Assembly: GCA_902363125.1 (NCBI GenBank) | Contig: CABIZD010000013.1 | Coordinates: 1 to 57,780 of the forward strand | DNA: 57,780 nt | Origin: Coriobacteriaceae bacterium | GTDB lineage: Bacteria; Actinomycetota; Coriobacteriia; Coriobacteriales; Coriobacteriaceae | Direction: 5' to 3' | Part shown: positions 16,982 to 25,098 of the stretch, piece by piece | How the letters are laid out: each line of letters opens with the position of its first letter | How positions within the stretch are numbered: position 1 is the first letter of the stretch | Position numbers and translations under genes: made by a program | Notes under the pieces: generated by a model | What the model was told of the DNA's origin: nothing | The model's input: only the letters and a program-made list of their open reading frames with translations | Database searches by the model: none

Positions 16982-17995
16982 ATGCCGTATATGAAAATCA
17001 ATCACGCGATTCTGCATATCCTGGACTTTGACTCTGCCGTCAACGTCATGAGCCAACGCGAGCTCGATATCGAGAGCCGTACCGTGCGCAACTTCGTGAC
17101 CACGCATCTGCGCCGCGCACGTACCTCGGCCGACAATAAACGCGCCACGTTTGCCGAGAACTCTGCGTTTGGCGGCGAGCTCAAGGGCTATTTCTTTGGC
17201 GAGCGCGAGTTCGTGGACCTGTCGCAGCAGATTGCGGAGTTTATCTCTTCCGAACTCACTAAGGCTGAGAAAGCCGAGTCCACCGACGTGCTTGTGGCGG
17301 ACTTTGACGACGATGAGGATGCCCGCTGGTTTGCCGTGATGCTGCTGGGCTCCAAGCAGGCATTCATGCACGAGGTGGGTCGCGAAGAGGGCGAGGTGCG
17401 TAACGACATCGCGCGCCACTATGCCATTCTGCCGAACCCTTCGCAAAAGGTGCCGAGCTATGCAATCGTGCGTGCAAGCACCATGGAGATCGGCTATGTG
17501 GACAAGAAACGCAAGATCGCCGGCGAGGACCGTATGCTTATCCCCGATGGCCTGCTGCAGTGCGACACGGGCGTATCGGGCAAGGAGGTCATCGACACCG
17601 TGACGCGTGTGGTCGAGGAAGTCGCCGAGGAGCACGGTGCCAATACGGCCGTAGCGCTCGCCAAGGTTAAGGCTGCTGTTGCCGAGAAGGTCGAGGATGA
17701 CGAGGAGCTGCCGCCTTGGGATATCGTCGACGAGGTCTTTGAGGACGAACCGGTCATCAAGGAGAGCGTGCGCGCGGCACTGACCGAGGAGAAGGTGCCT
17801 GAGCGTGTGCCCGTGGAGCGCAAGCAGGTCGAACGCGCGGCGGTGCGCAATCACAAGATTCGTACCGACACGGGTATCGAGATCAGCTTCCCGGCAGAGA
17901 TGGGTTCGAATTCCGAGTACATTGAGTTCGTCAATGAGCCCAACGGCCTCATCTCTATCGAGCTCAAGAACATCGGAAGTATTGAGAATCGATAA
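16982..17995 (+). CDS. 37-kDa nucleoid-associated protein (NdpA/YejK family)
   Basis: A 337-residue cytosolic protein matching PF04245: the N-terminal INHAILHILDFDS, the central RWFAVMLLGSKQAFMHEVG and AILPNPSQKVPSYAIVR, and the C-terminal IEISFPAEMGSNSEYIEFV. The family associates with the nucleoid; its molecular task is poorly known. A methionine three codons downstream is an alternative start, and the ribosome site is weak for both. The gene is monocistronic with its own terminator. Confidence 0.85.
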   Translation: MPYMKINHAILHILDFDSAVNVMSQRELDIESRTVRNFVTTHLRRARTSADNKRATFAENSAFGGELKGYFFGEREFVDLSQQIAEFISSELTKAEKAESTDVLVADFDDDEDARWFAVMLLGSKQAFMHEVGREEGEVRNDIARHYAILPNPSQKVPSYAIVRASTMEIGYVDKKRKIAGEDRMLIPDGLLQCDTGVSGKEVIDTVTRVVEEVAEEHGANTAVALAKVKAAVAEKVEDDEELPPWDIVDEVFEDEPVIKESVRAALTEEKVPERVPVERKQVERAAVRNHKIRTDTGIEISFPAEMGSNSEYIEFVNEPNGLISIELKNIGSIENR

Positions 17996-18023
17996 GCTGC
18001 GCTTGGACGTTGCAGAAAAACAA

Positions 18024-18057
18024 AGGCCGAAGCCCTTCGGGACTTCGGTCTTTTTTG
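18024..18057 (+). terminator. intrinsic terminator after the nucleoid-protein gene
   Basis: AGGCCGAAG pairs with CTTCGGTCT (one wobble), followed by a run of T residues. Confidence 0.85.
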
Positions 18058-18109
18058 TTTTCGGCTTGGTAGCTGACATTGCGCCGCAGGTTGAGCATAA
18101 GTCAGCGAA

Positions 18110-18133
18110 AACGCGGTTTGTCAAAACCGCGTA
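18110..18133 (-). terminator. terminator hairpin of the lysine operon
   Basis: A perfect nine-base-pair stem (ACGCGGTTT with AAACCGCGT) and four-base loop just after the dapH stop on the minus strand; the T tail is short. Confidence 0.6.
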
Positions 18134-18137
18134 ACTA

Positions 18138-18857
18138 TTAAAGTTGACGTAAGCCCTCTTCCAGGCCGGTCTTGCTGTCGGTCTTCTCGTCGCGCATCTT
18201 GATGACGCGGGCGGGGACACCGGCCACGACGGCGCCGGCGGGGACGTCCTCGACGCACACGGCACCGGCAGCCACGACGGCGCCCTTGCCCACGCGCACG
18301 CCCTCCAAGACCACGGCGTTGGCGCCGATCATGACATCGTCTTCGATGATGACGGGCGTGGCGCTGGCGGGCTCCACAACGCCTGCCAGCACGGTGCCGG
18401 CGCCGATATGGCAGTTCTTGCCCACGGTGGCGCGGCCGCCCAGCACGGCGCCCATATCGATCATGGAACCCTCACCGATGACGGAGCCGATGTTGATGAT
18501 GGCGCCCATCATGATGACGGCGCGATCGCCGATCTCGACGCGGTCGCGGATGATCGCGCCCGGCTCGATGCGGGCGTTGATGCCCTTAAGGTCGAGCATG
18601 GGCACGGCGGAGTTGCGACAGTCGTTCTCCACATCGTAGTAATCGATGGAATCGGCGTTGGCGTCCAGGATGGCTTTAAGCTCATCCCAGTCGCCAAAGA
18701 CGGTCTTGCCACGACGACCGCCGTAGACGTGCGCATTGCCCCACTGGACCTTCATGCCCGGCTTCTCGCGCACGTACAGCTTGACGGGCGTCTTTTTTGG
18801 CGCGGTGGCGATGTAGTTGATAATCTCCTGTGCATCCATCTCGGCTGCGTTGCTCAT
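18138..18857 (-). CDS. dapH: 2,3,4,5-tetrahydropyridine-2,6-dicarboxylate N-acetyltransferase
   Basis: A 239-residue protein. The first 90 residues match the DapH N-terminal domain ([12 protein letters not shown]), followed by a left-handed beta-helix of hexapeptide repeats ([20 protein letters not shown], then [15 protein letters not shown]). It transfers acetyl from acetyl-CoA to tetrahydrodipicolinate, committing lysine synthesis to the acetylated branch. The N-terminal domain and length favour DapH over succinyl-type DapD. It is the last gene of the operon, with AAAGGAGAG before the ATG. Confidence 0.92.
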   Translation of the reverse strand: MSNAAEMDAQEIINYIATAPKKTPVKLYVREKPGMKVQWGNAHVYGGRRGKTVFGDWDELKAILDANADSIDYYDVENDCRNSAVPMLDLKGINARIEPGAIIRDRVEIGDRAVIMMGAIINIGSVIGEGSMIDMGAVLGGRATVGKNCHIGAGTVLAGVVEPASATPVIIEDDVMIGANAVVLEGVRVGKGAVVAAGAVCVEDVPAGAVVAGVPARVIKMRDEKTDSKTGLEEGLRQL

Positions 18858-18896
18858 TTGCTATCTCTCCTTTGGGTGGATTCGGTTGATACCTGG

Positions 18897-19637
18897 TTAG
18901 GCAAATATGACCTGGTCGAACGTATAGAAGCCGGGTTCGCGGGCGACGAGCTTCTGCGCGGCTGCCAGGGCGCCGTTGACAAAGATCTGACGGCTCGTGG
19001 CGCGGTGGGTGAGCGTGACTTCCTCGTCCTGGCCAAAGAAACCCACCTCGTGCACGCCGGCGACGGTGCCGCCGCGCAGCGAGTGCATACCGATTTCCTT
19101 GGGGTCGCGCGCGCCGCACATGCCCTCGCGTCCGTAGACGGGGTGGTAGCCTGCCTCGGGCTCGGCCTCGACGACGGCGTCGAGCAACAACTTGGCAGTG
19201 CCGCTGGGGGCGTCGACCTTTTGGTTGTGGTGCGTCTCGACGATCTCGCAGTCAAAGCCGGGCAGCTCGCGTGTGGCCTGTGCTACCAGATGACGCAGGG
19301 CTGCGATGCCGATAGAGTAGTTGCCCGAGTGCATGACACGGGCATTCTGGCCCAGCTCGCGCAGGCGGTCCATCTGCTCAGGTGAATAGCCCGTGGTTCC
19401 GGAAACGAGTGCGGCGCCCGTGCGCTCGACATAGGCGACGACGGCATCGAAGGTCACGACGTTCGAGAAGTCGATGATGACGTCGGCTACCGGGGCGCTC
19501 TCGAGCTCGGACAGATCAAAACCGATCTGGGCGACGATATCAAAAACGGGCTGCCCGGCGGCGTCGACAATGCCTTCGGCGGTAGTGCGGATGAGCGAGC
19601 CCATGCGGCCCGTTCCCATAATGACGGCCTTAATCAA
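18897..19637 (-). CDS. dapB: 4-hydroxy-tetrahydrodipicolinate reductase
   Basis: A 246-residue enzyme with N-terminal dinucleotide loop VIMGTGRMGSLI, SGTTGYSPEQM, and the catalytic segment ETHHNQKVDAPSGTA containing the His-His and the Lys/Ser/Gly substrate contacts. It reduces hydroxy-tetrahydrodipicolinate with NAD(P)H. The start is TTG with AAGGGAG upstream and overlaps the end of the lysA-dapA frame by eight bases, so translation is probably coupled. Confidence 0.94.
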   Translation of the reverse strand: MIKAVIMGTGRMGSLIRTTAEGIVDAAGQPVFDIVAQIGFDLSELESAPVADVIIDFSNVVTFDAVVAYVERTGAALVSGTTGYSPEQMDRLRELGQNARVMHSGNYSIGIAALRHLVAQATRELPGFDCEIVETHHNQKVDAPSGTAKLLLDAVVEAEPEAGYHPVYGREGMCGARDPKEIGMHSLRGGTVAGVHEVGFFGQDEEVTLTHRATSRQIFVNGALAAAQKLVAREPGFYTFDQVIFA

Positions 19638-20520
19638 GCAGACCAGCTCCCTTCAGAGCATCGGTAAGTGCAGAGCGCGTGTCGTCTGCCATGGGGCACA
19701 GCGGCATGCGGTAGTTTGCCTCGATCATGCCCATCTGGGCGAGCGCTTCCTTAACGGGGATGGGGTTGACCTCGCTAAAGAGGGCATTGATGAGCGGCTG
19801 GCCGGCAATCTGGATATCGCGGGCGCGCGCTACGTCGCCGTCCAGATAAGCGCGGCACATGTCGTGTACAAGCTGCGGCTGCACGTCGGCCCACACGCTG
19901 ATGGTGCCCGAAGCGCCCAGGCTCATGAGCGGCACTGTGAGTGCATCCTCGCCCGAGTACATGCGGAAGTCGTCTGACAGCAGGTGGGCGATCTTGGCCG
20001 CGTAGGCGACGTTGCCCGAGGCCTCCTTGATGCCCATGATGTTGGGGTGCGCGGCTAGGCGCTCTACGTTGCGCTCGCTGATACCGCAGCCGCAGCGGCC
20101 GGGGATGTTGTACAGGATGCAGGGGATGTCAACGGCATCGGCGACGGTCTTAAAGTGCTGATAGATACCCTCTTCGTTGGACTTGTTGTAGTAGGGGGTA
20201 ATGAGCAGCAGGCCGTCGGCTCCCAAGCCCTGGTAAGTAAGCGACTTGGTGAGCATGGTTTGCGTGGAGTTAGAGCCTGAGCCGGCGATGACGGGGACGC
20301 GTCCTGCAACATGCTTGACCACGGCGGCGACGACGGAGTTGTCCTCGTCATCGGTCATCGTGGCGCTCTCGCCGGTGGTGCCCAGGGTGAGAATGGCGTC
20401 GGTGCCATTTTGCAAGTGGAAATCGATAAGGCGCTCGAGCGCGTCAAAGTCGACACTGCCGTCCTTTTTAAACGGCGTAACCAGGGCGACGATTGAGCCC
20501 TCGAGATTGCGGATGTCCAT
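19630..20520 (-). other. dapA: DapA module with its own internal start
   Basis: Considered alone, this 296-residue segment is a full-length 4-hydroxy-tetrahydrodipicolinate synthase starting MDIRNLEGSIVALVTPF. The internal ATG has AAGGAG at ideal spacing, so it may be translated separately even though the lysA frame reads into it without a stop. It condenses pyruvate with aspartate semialdehyde. Confidence 0.75.
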
Positions 20521-21939
20521 GTTCTTCTCCTTCGCCTCCGCGATCTGGATGCGTTTGTTCCATTGAGCTGCGACTGCCAGGCGCTCGTCTTGGGCGCGAC
20601 GGCGGGCGCTTTCGGCGCGCGACTTGGCCAGCAGCTCTCGGCCGCACGGCAGCACGTCGAGCGTGGAAAAGTAATCGCCCGGGCGCTCGGCGCGGCGGAT
20701 GAGGTCGGCCGCGCCATCGGGGCGCAGCAGGACCTCGGCGGAGCGCAGACGTCCGTTGTAGTTGTAGCCCATGGAGTAGCCATGCGCACCGGTATCGTGG
20801 ATTACAAGCAGGTCACCCATGTCGATATGCGGCAGCTCGCGGTCGATGGCGAACTTATCGTTGTTCTCGCACAGATTGCCCGTGATGTCATAGGTGTTCG
20901 TGACGGGCGCCGTGGCCTTGTCGGCGCCGCCCGGCTGACCCATCACCGTAATGTGGTGGTAGGCGCCATACATGGCAGGGCGAATCAAATCGACGGCGCT
21001 TGCATCGACACCGATATAGTCCTTGTAGATCTGCTTCTCGTGGATAGCCTTGGTGACCAGACAGCCGTAGGGGCCCATCATAAAGCGGCCCATCTCAGTG
21101 CAGATGGCCACATCGCCCATGCCGGCGGGAACCAGGATCTCGTCGTATGCCGCGTGTACTCCCTCGCCGATGGCGCGAATGTCGTTGGCCTGCTGCTCGG
21201 GCAGGTAGGGGATGCCGACGCCGCCGGACAGATTGATGAAGGCGACGTGTGCGCCGGTCTCGCGCTCCAGGCGTACGGCAAGCTCAAAGAGGATGCGCGC
21301 GAGCTCGGGGTAGTAGTCGTTGGTGACGGTGTTGCTGGCAAGGAATGCGTGGATGCCAAAGTCCTCGGCGCCCTTGGCTTTGAGCATGCGGAAGGCCTCG
21401 AAGAGCTGCTCGGTGGTCATGCCATATTTGGAGTCGCCTGGGTTGTCCATGATGCCGTTGGAGAGCTGGAACAGGCCGCCTGGATTAAAGCGGCAGCTGA
21501 CCGTTTTGGGGATGGGTCCCGCAACACGCTCAAAGAACTCGATGTGGCTGATGTCGTCAAAGTTGACGATGGCACCCAGCTTGTCGGCGAGCTCAAAGTC
21601 GGCAGCCGGCGTATCGTTGGACGAGAACATGATGTCGTGTCCCGTGATACCCAGCGAGCGGGCGATCATGAGCTCGGTATAGCTCGAGCAATCGCAGCCG
21701 CAGCCGTATTCGTTGAGAATGGAGATGAGCGCCGGGTTGGGGTTGGCCTTGACGGCAAAGTATTCCTTAAAGCCCGGGTTCCATGCAAAGGCGTCGCGCA
21801 CTTCTTGCATGTTGCGGCGGATGCCCGCCTCGTCGTATAGATGAAACGGCGTGGGGAACTGCTCGACGATATGCTCGAGTGTCTCCTTGTCCACAAACGG
21901 CTGCTTGGCCGCATATGCCTCGTTGGGGGTCAATGCCAT
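19630..21939 (-). CDS. lysA-dapA: diaminopimelate decarboxylase - dihydrodipicolinate synthase fusion (LysA-DapA)
   Basis: One uninterrupted 769-codon frame. Residues 1 to about 440 are a fold-type III PLP decarboxylase: YFAVKANPNP with Lys64 for PLP, the HAFLASNT segment, and FINLSGGVGIPY. A basic and Ala/Glu-rich stretch (RRRAQDERLAVAAQW) follows, and residue 474 begins a complete DapA: GTTGESATM, Tyr in CILYNIPGRCG and Schiff-base Lys in GIKEASGN. No stop codon separates the two enzymes. AAGGAG sits before the internal ATG, so free DapA could also be made. The fusion would join the first committed and the last step of lysine synthesis. A lysine riboswitch precedes it. Confidence 0.88.
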   Translation of the reverse strand: MALTPNEAYAAKQPFVDKETLEHIVEQFPTPFHLYDEAGIRRNMQEVRDAFAWNPGFKEYFAVKANPNPALISILNEYGCGCDCSSYTELMIARSLGITGHDIMFSSNDTPAADFELADKLGAIVNFDDISHIEFFERVAGPIPKTVSCRFNPGGLFQLSNGIMDNPGDSKYGMTTEQLFEAFRMLKAKGAEDFGIHAFLASNTVTNDYYPELARILFELAVRLERETGAHVAFINLSGGVGIPYLPEQQANDIRAIGEGVHAAYDEILVPAGMGDVAICTEMGRFMMGPYGCLVTKAIHEKQIYKDYIGVDASAVDLIRPAMYGAYHHITVMGQPGGADKATAPVTNTYDITGNLCENNDKFAIDRELPHIDMGDLLVIHDTGAHGYSMGYNYNGRLRSAEVLLRPDGAADLIRRAERPGDYFSTLDVLPCGRELLAKSRAESARRRAQDERLAVAAQWNKRIQIAEAKEKNMDIRNLEGSIVALVTPFKKDGSVDFDALERLIDFHLQNGTDAILTLGTTGESATMTDDEDNSVVAAVVKHVAGRVPVIAGSGSNSTQTMLTKSLTYQGLGADGLLLITPYYNKSNEEGIYQHFKTVADAVDIPCILYNIPGRCGCGISERNVERLAAHPNIMGIKEASGNVAYAAKIAHLLSDDFRMYSGEDALTVPLMSLGASGTISVWADVQPQLVHDMCRAYLDGDVARARDIQIAGQPLINALFSEVNPIPVKEALAQMGMIEANYRMPLCPMADDTRSALTDALKGAGLLD

Positions 21940-21952
21940 GTCCCGTAAACCT

Positions 21953-22017
21953 CGCTATCCAGACGGCGCCATCTGCGCATCGAATCCGCATAGCGTGGAC
22001 CCAATGTCCGGATAGCG
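21953..22017 (-). promoter_or_regulatory. expression-platform hairpin ahead of lysA
   Basis: CGCTATCC and GGATAGCG, with a further three pairs, form a stem in the lysA leader between the riboswitch and the start codon. The distal arm abuts the AGG that is the likely ribosome site, which suggests translational control. Confidence 0.5.
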
Positions 22018-22033
22018 CTCCCGCATTGCTGCA

Positions 22034-22167
22034 GACAGTCCTGTGGGTGTTTCCCACAGGCCCACCAGGTTATTCGTGCCCGAAAAACCCAGTTCGGCGG
22101 GTTTCGCCTCCCCACGGGGTCAAAGCCTGCCGGCTCGCCCGCGGCTCTTCGTGCCCGCGCCTCTATC
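22034..22167 (-). promoter_or_regulatory. lysine riboswitch (L box) upstream of lysA-dapA
   Basis: The minus-strand leader contains the L-box landmarks in order: GATAGAGGCGCGG at the start, GGGGAGGCGAAACCCGCCGA in the core, a hairpin CCTGTGGG-AAAC-ACCCACAGG, and terminal GGACTGTC whose CTGTC pairs with the initial GATAG to close P1. The aptamer is compact. It should sense lysine and switch off the operon when lysine is abundant. Confidence 0.9.
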
Positions 22168-22317
22168 AAGTGGTAAAGACCCTATCACGTTGCACTTTAC
22201 CAAACAAGAGTATTCGTATATAACGTTTAAAAAATGCAGGGATATGCTGGAAACATGTGCGCTGCAATCCTGTATCACAATAAGTTGCAACAGATGTGCC
22301 TCACGAAGGGATCCTCT

Positions 22318-23505
22318 ATGACCGAGCTCCAAGAACTCCGTCGCTATCGCCGCGATCTCCATCGCATTCCAGAGCTCGATTTCGATCTTCCGCAAACCAT
22401 TGCCTATATCGAGGGCGTGCTGGCACCGCTCACCTGCGAAGTGACCCATCCGTGCCCCAGCTGCGTCTGTGCTTTCTTCGACGCCGGCGTTGATGCCGCG
22501 CATGCCACGGCGATTCGCGCCGATATGGATGCGCTGCCCATCGCGGAGGCGACGGGAGCGGCCTTTGCCTCGACCCATCCCGGCAAGATGCACGCTTGCG
22601 GACATGACGGACACATGGCCATGGCGCTTGCCGCCGCGACGTATGTCGACCGTACGATTCGCGAACAGCCGGGCGCCATTAGGCGCAACGTTCTCTTTGT
22701 GTTCCAGCCGGCCGAGGAAACGACCGGTGGTGCCAAGACGGTATGCGAGAGTGGTGTGTTCGAGCGCTATGGGGCCGACCGCATTTTTGGCTTCCATGTG
22801 TGGCCCGATCTGCCCGCTGGCACGTTGGCGAGCTGTTCCGGTCCGCTGCTGGCGCGTTCGAGTGAGACACACATTTATATTCACGGGACAAGCATCCATA
22901 TCGCTAAGACCTATGGCGTTCCGGTCGAGGAGTCACACGATGCGGCGTTGGCGGCAGCAAAGTTTTTGGTTGCCGAGCGCGAGCTGATGGACGAGCTGGG
23001 CACCGATGAGCCCTGCATTGGCAAGTTCGGCCTGCTTCAGGCAGGCACCGTCTGCAATGCGGTGGCGGGGGAGGCCCATGTTGCCGGCAGCCTACGTGTG
23101 TTTACGGACGACATGTTCGACCGTGCGCGCGAGGGCGTACACCGTGTGCTCGACGAGGCGTGCGCCGCAACGGGCTGCGCGTATGATCTTGACTTTGCCG
23201 AGGGCTATCCACCGGTCGATAACGACCCTGTGTTGTTTGCCCGAATTGCGCCCGCTCTGCCCGAATTGCAGCTCGTGGACGAGCCGCTGTTAATTGCCGA
23301 GGACTTTGCTTTCTATCAGCGCCATCTGCCGGGCGTGTTCTTCTTGCTGGGCACGGGTATGCCAGAGGACCAAGACAACCCGAGTGATTCGGATGGCTGC
23401 CCCGCCTATGCCACAAGCGCTCTGCATACCGATAGCATGCTCTTTGACGAGGAAATTCTACTCAAGGGCCTCGATGTCTACAAACGATTGCTTGGCTTGG
23501 AGTGA
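22318..23505 (+). CDS. M20D-family amidohydrolase (candidate N-acetyl-diaminopimelate deacetylase)
   Basis: A 395-residue zinc-type amidohydrolase. ATAIRADMDALPI, HACGHDGHMAMALAAA and the Glu pair in FQPAEETTGGAKT are metal-site motifs of the M20D/IAA-amino acid hydrolase group; the end has the usual late active-site region. In M20D the acetyl-diaminopimelate deacetylase DapL is one known activity. Its position, divergent from a DapH-type lysine operon, makes that role attractive, but indole-acetyl or hippurate-type hydrolases look alike. The start follows AAGGGAT. The next small gene begins just after its stop. Confidence 0.85.
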   Translation: MTELQELRRYRRDLHRIPELDFDLPQTIAYIEGVLAPLTCEVTHPCPSCVCAFFDAGVDAAHATAIRADMDALPIAEATGAAFASTHPGKMHACGHDGHMAMALAAATYVDRTIREQPGAIRRNVLFVFQPAEETTGGAKTVCESGVFERYGADRIFGFHVWPDLPAGTLASCSGPLLARSSETHIYIHGTSIHIAKTYGVPVEESHDAALAAAKFLVAERELMDELGTDEPCIGKFGLLQAGTVCNAVAGEAHVAGSLRVFTDDMFDRAREGVHRVLDEACAATGCAYDLDFAEGYPPVDNDPVLFARIAPALPELQLVDEPLLIAEDFAFYQRHLPGVFFLLGTGMPEDQDNPSDSDGCPAYATSALHTDSMLFDEEILLKGLDVYKRLLGLE

Positions 23506-23507
23506 CG

Positions 23508-23831
23508 ATGGAACGACGCCGACAGACTGCCGTTTATAGTCCCGGTGGGTGTGGATGTGGCTTGTTGTTGCTTCCGGTTATTGCTGTGAGCATTGGCGTG
23601 ATGTTTGCGCTTGCTGGGCTGGCTGCGGCGGCACTCGTACTGTTTATCACTGCCATCGGCGTGACGATTTGGCTCTGCCGCAATCGCGAGCGACGCCGTG
23701 CCGGCGGTAAAACCAATGTCGGCTGGGTTGTATTCCTGGTCATTGCGTACCCGCTGAGTGTCAGCTACCTGGTGTTCTTTGTCCTGTTGATGGTCAGTGC
23801 CTTTACCGGGGAATCCGTCACGGTGGGTTGA
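23508..23831 (+). CDS. small membrane protein, unknown
   Basis: A 107-residue protein with two hydrophobic regions: GLLLLPVIAVSIGVMFALAG merging into a second helix, and later WVVFLVIAYPLSVSYLVFFV, with a basic Arg-rich loop between. The start lies two bases after the amidohydrolase stop, so it is cotranscribed with it. No family recognised. Confidence 0.55.
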   Translation: MERRRQTAVYSPGGCGCGLLLLPVIAVSIGVMFALAGLAAAALVLFITAIGVTIWLCRNRERRRAGGKTNVGWVVFLVIAYPLSVSYLVFFVLLMVSAFTGESVTVG

Positions 23832-23995
23832 TGCACTGCCAGCAGACGGTTGCGCAAAGTGCGTTTGCTCGGCGTTTGGATAACTGCATTGGCCGTTTAC
23901 CGCAGCCTTAGCTCTCAGCTAATGAATTCAAGTTTAATCCTTTCTACGATGTGCTGTGTGCCGGCACGGTAGCCGGATCGTAGGAAGGATGCATG

Positions 23996-24538
23996 ATGAA
24001 AAAGCTTGAAAACGAAGTGCTGCTGAGCCGTCGCGCTGCACTGAGCGCATTCGCCACCGTCGCCTTGGGGACTGCCGGTCTTCTTGCCGGTTGTGGTAGC
24101 GATAAGGCGACCGTCACCGAGGACGCTGGCGATGGCGACAAGAAGGAAGAGGCGAAGAAGGAAGAGCAGTCTACGACTGACCTGGCGGTTGGTGCGACGG
24201 TGACCACGGCTGCCGGTCTTTCCGTCGTTGTCGATTCCGTCCAGCCCGGCCTCACAAATTATGACGGTTCGACCATGACGGGCATTCACGTCACGTACGT
24301 CAACAATGGCGATGAGGGCGCAGATTACAATATCTACGACTGGAAGGGCGAGGACGCCAACGGCGCTCAACAGAATCAGGGTTACTACAGCGAGGGCTCC
24401 GATGAGCTGCAGTCTGGTACCCTTTCCGCCGGTGGCTCCGTGGCGGGCAATATCTACTTTGATGGCGATATCAAGAAGGCACTGTATTTTGCCAACATGT
24501 TTGATAAGTCTGCCACTGCAAGCTGGGTGCTGGCCTAG
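23996..24538 (+). CDS. DUF4352-like secreted lipoprotein
   Basis: About 180 residues. The N terminus carries a twin-arginine-like pair (LSRRAALSAF) and lipobox LAGC, then a charged, probably flexible Glu/Lys-rich linker, then an Ig-like domain with TTAAGLSVVVDSV and IHVTYVNNGDEGADYNIYD, the pattern of DUF4352/telomeric-repeat-like lipoproteins. It is exported and lipid-anchored. AGGAAGG lies upstream of ATGATG, so either Met is possible. Family members are often antigen or sensory lipoproteins; the role here is unknown. Confidence 0.75.
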   Translation: MKKLENEVLLSRRAALSAFATVALGTAGLLAGCGSDKATVTEDAGDGDKKEEAKKEEQSTTDLAVGATVTTAAGLSVVVDSVQPGLTNYDGSTMTGIHVTYVNNGDEGADYNIYDWKGEDANGAQQNQGYYSEGSDELQSGTLSAGGSVAGNIYFDGDIKKALYFANMFDKSATASWVLA

Positions 24539-24577
24539 CATGTCGCTACCGTTGCGCCGTATGGGAGGTGAGGTCGT

Positions 24578-25000
24578 ATGCCCGATAAAAAGTTGACTGA
24601 CGAGTTACTCAATGAGCTTCTCGACGCGCCAAACATCGATGGCTATATCAAGGAGCACGACTTTGCCACCCCGTCGCTTTCGGACTACCTGAAGCAACTG
24701 CTGCAGGAAAAGGGTTTGGAGCGCTCGCGCGTGGTTCGTATGGCCGATCTCAATGAGACCTTTGGCTATCAGATCTTTACCGGTGCGCGTCATCCGAGTC
24801 GCAATAAGGTGCTGCAGATTGCCTTCGCCATGGCGCTAACGCTCAAGGAGACCAACCGCGCCTTGACGGCGGCGGGTGCCAACATCCTCAATTGTAAGGA
24901 CCGTCGCGATGCGATCATCATCTTCTGTATCGATCGCGGGTGCAGCCTCCAAAAGGTCAACGAGGAGCTGTATCGCTTTGGCGAGGAGACGGTGAGTTAG
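24578..25000 (+). CDS. small HTH-type regulator paired with a Ser/Thr kinase
   Basis: A 140-residue protein without membrane segments. LSDYLKQLLQEKGLERSRVVRMADLNETFGYQIFTG followed by RNKVLQIAFAMALTLKETNRAL has the layout of an XRE-like helix-turn-helix. I recall such proteins next to a membrane Ser/Thr kinase in gut Firmicutes and Actinobacteria; here the kinase follows about 100 bases later. A good ribosome site (GGAGGTGAGG) precedes the start. It may be a kinase substrate, which is inference from pairing. Confidence 0.65.
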   Translation: MPDKKLTDELLNELLDAPNIDGYIKEHDFATPSLSDYLKQLLQEKGLERSRVVRMADLNETFGYQIFTGARHPSRNKVLQIAFAMALTLKETNRALTAAGANILNCKDRRDAIIIFCIDRGCSLQKVNEELYRFGEETVS

Positions 25001-25098
25001 CGGCTGATATCTGAGCCAGTGGAGCTGTCGAACAACGATGCAAACGAACGGGGCGCGGATGCCATGGGGTGTCTGCGCCCTGCGCTATGATGGAGGCT

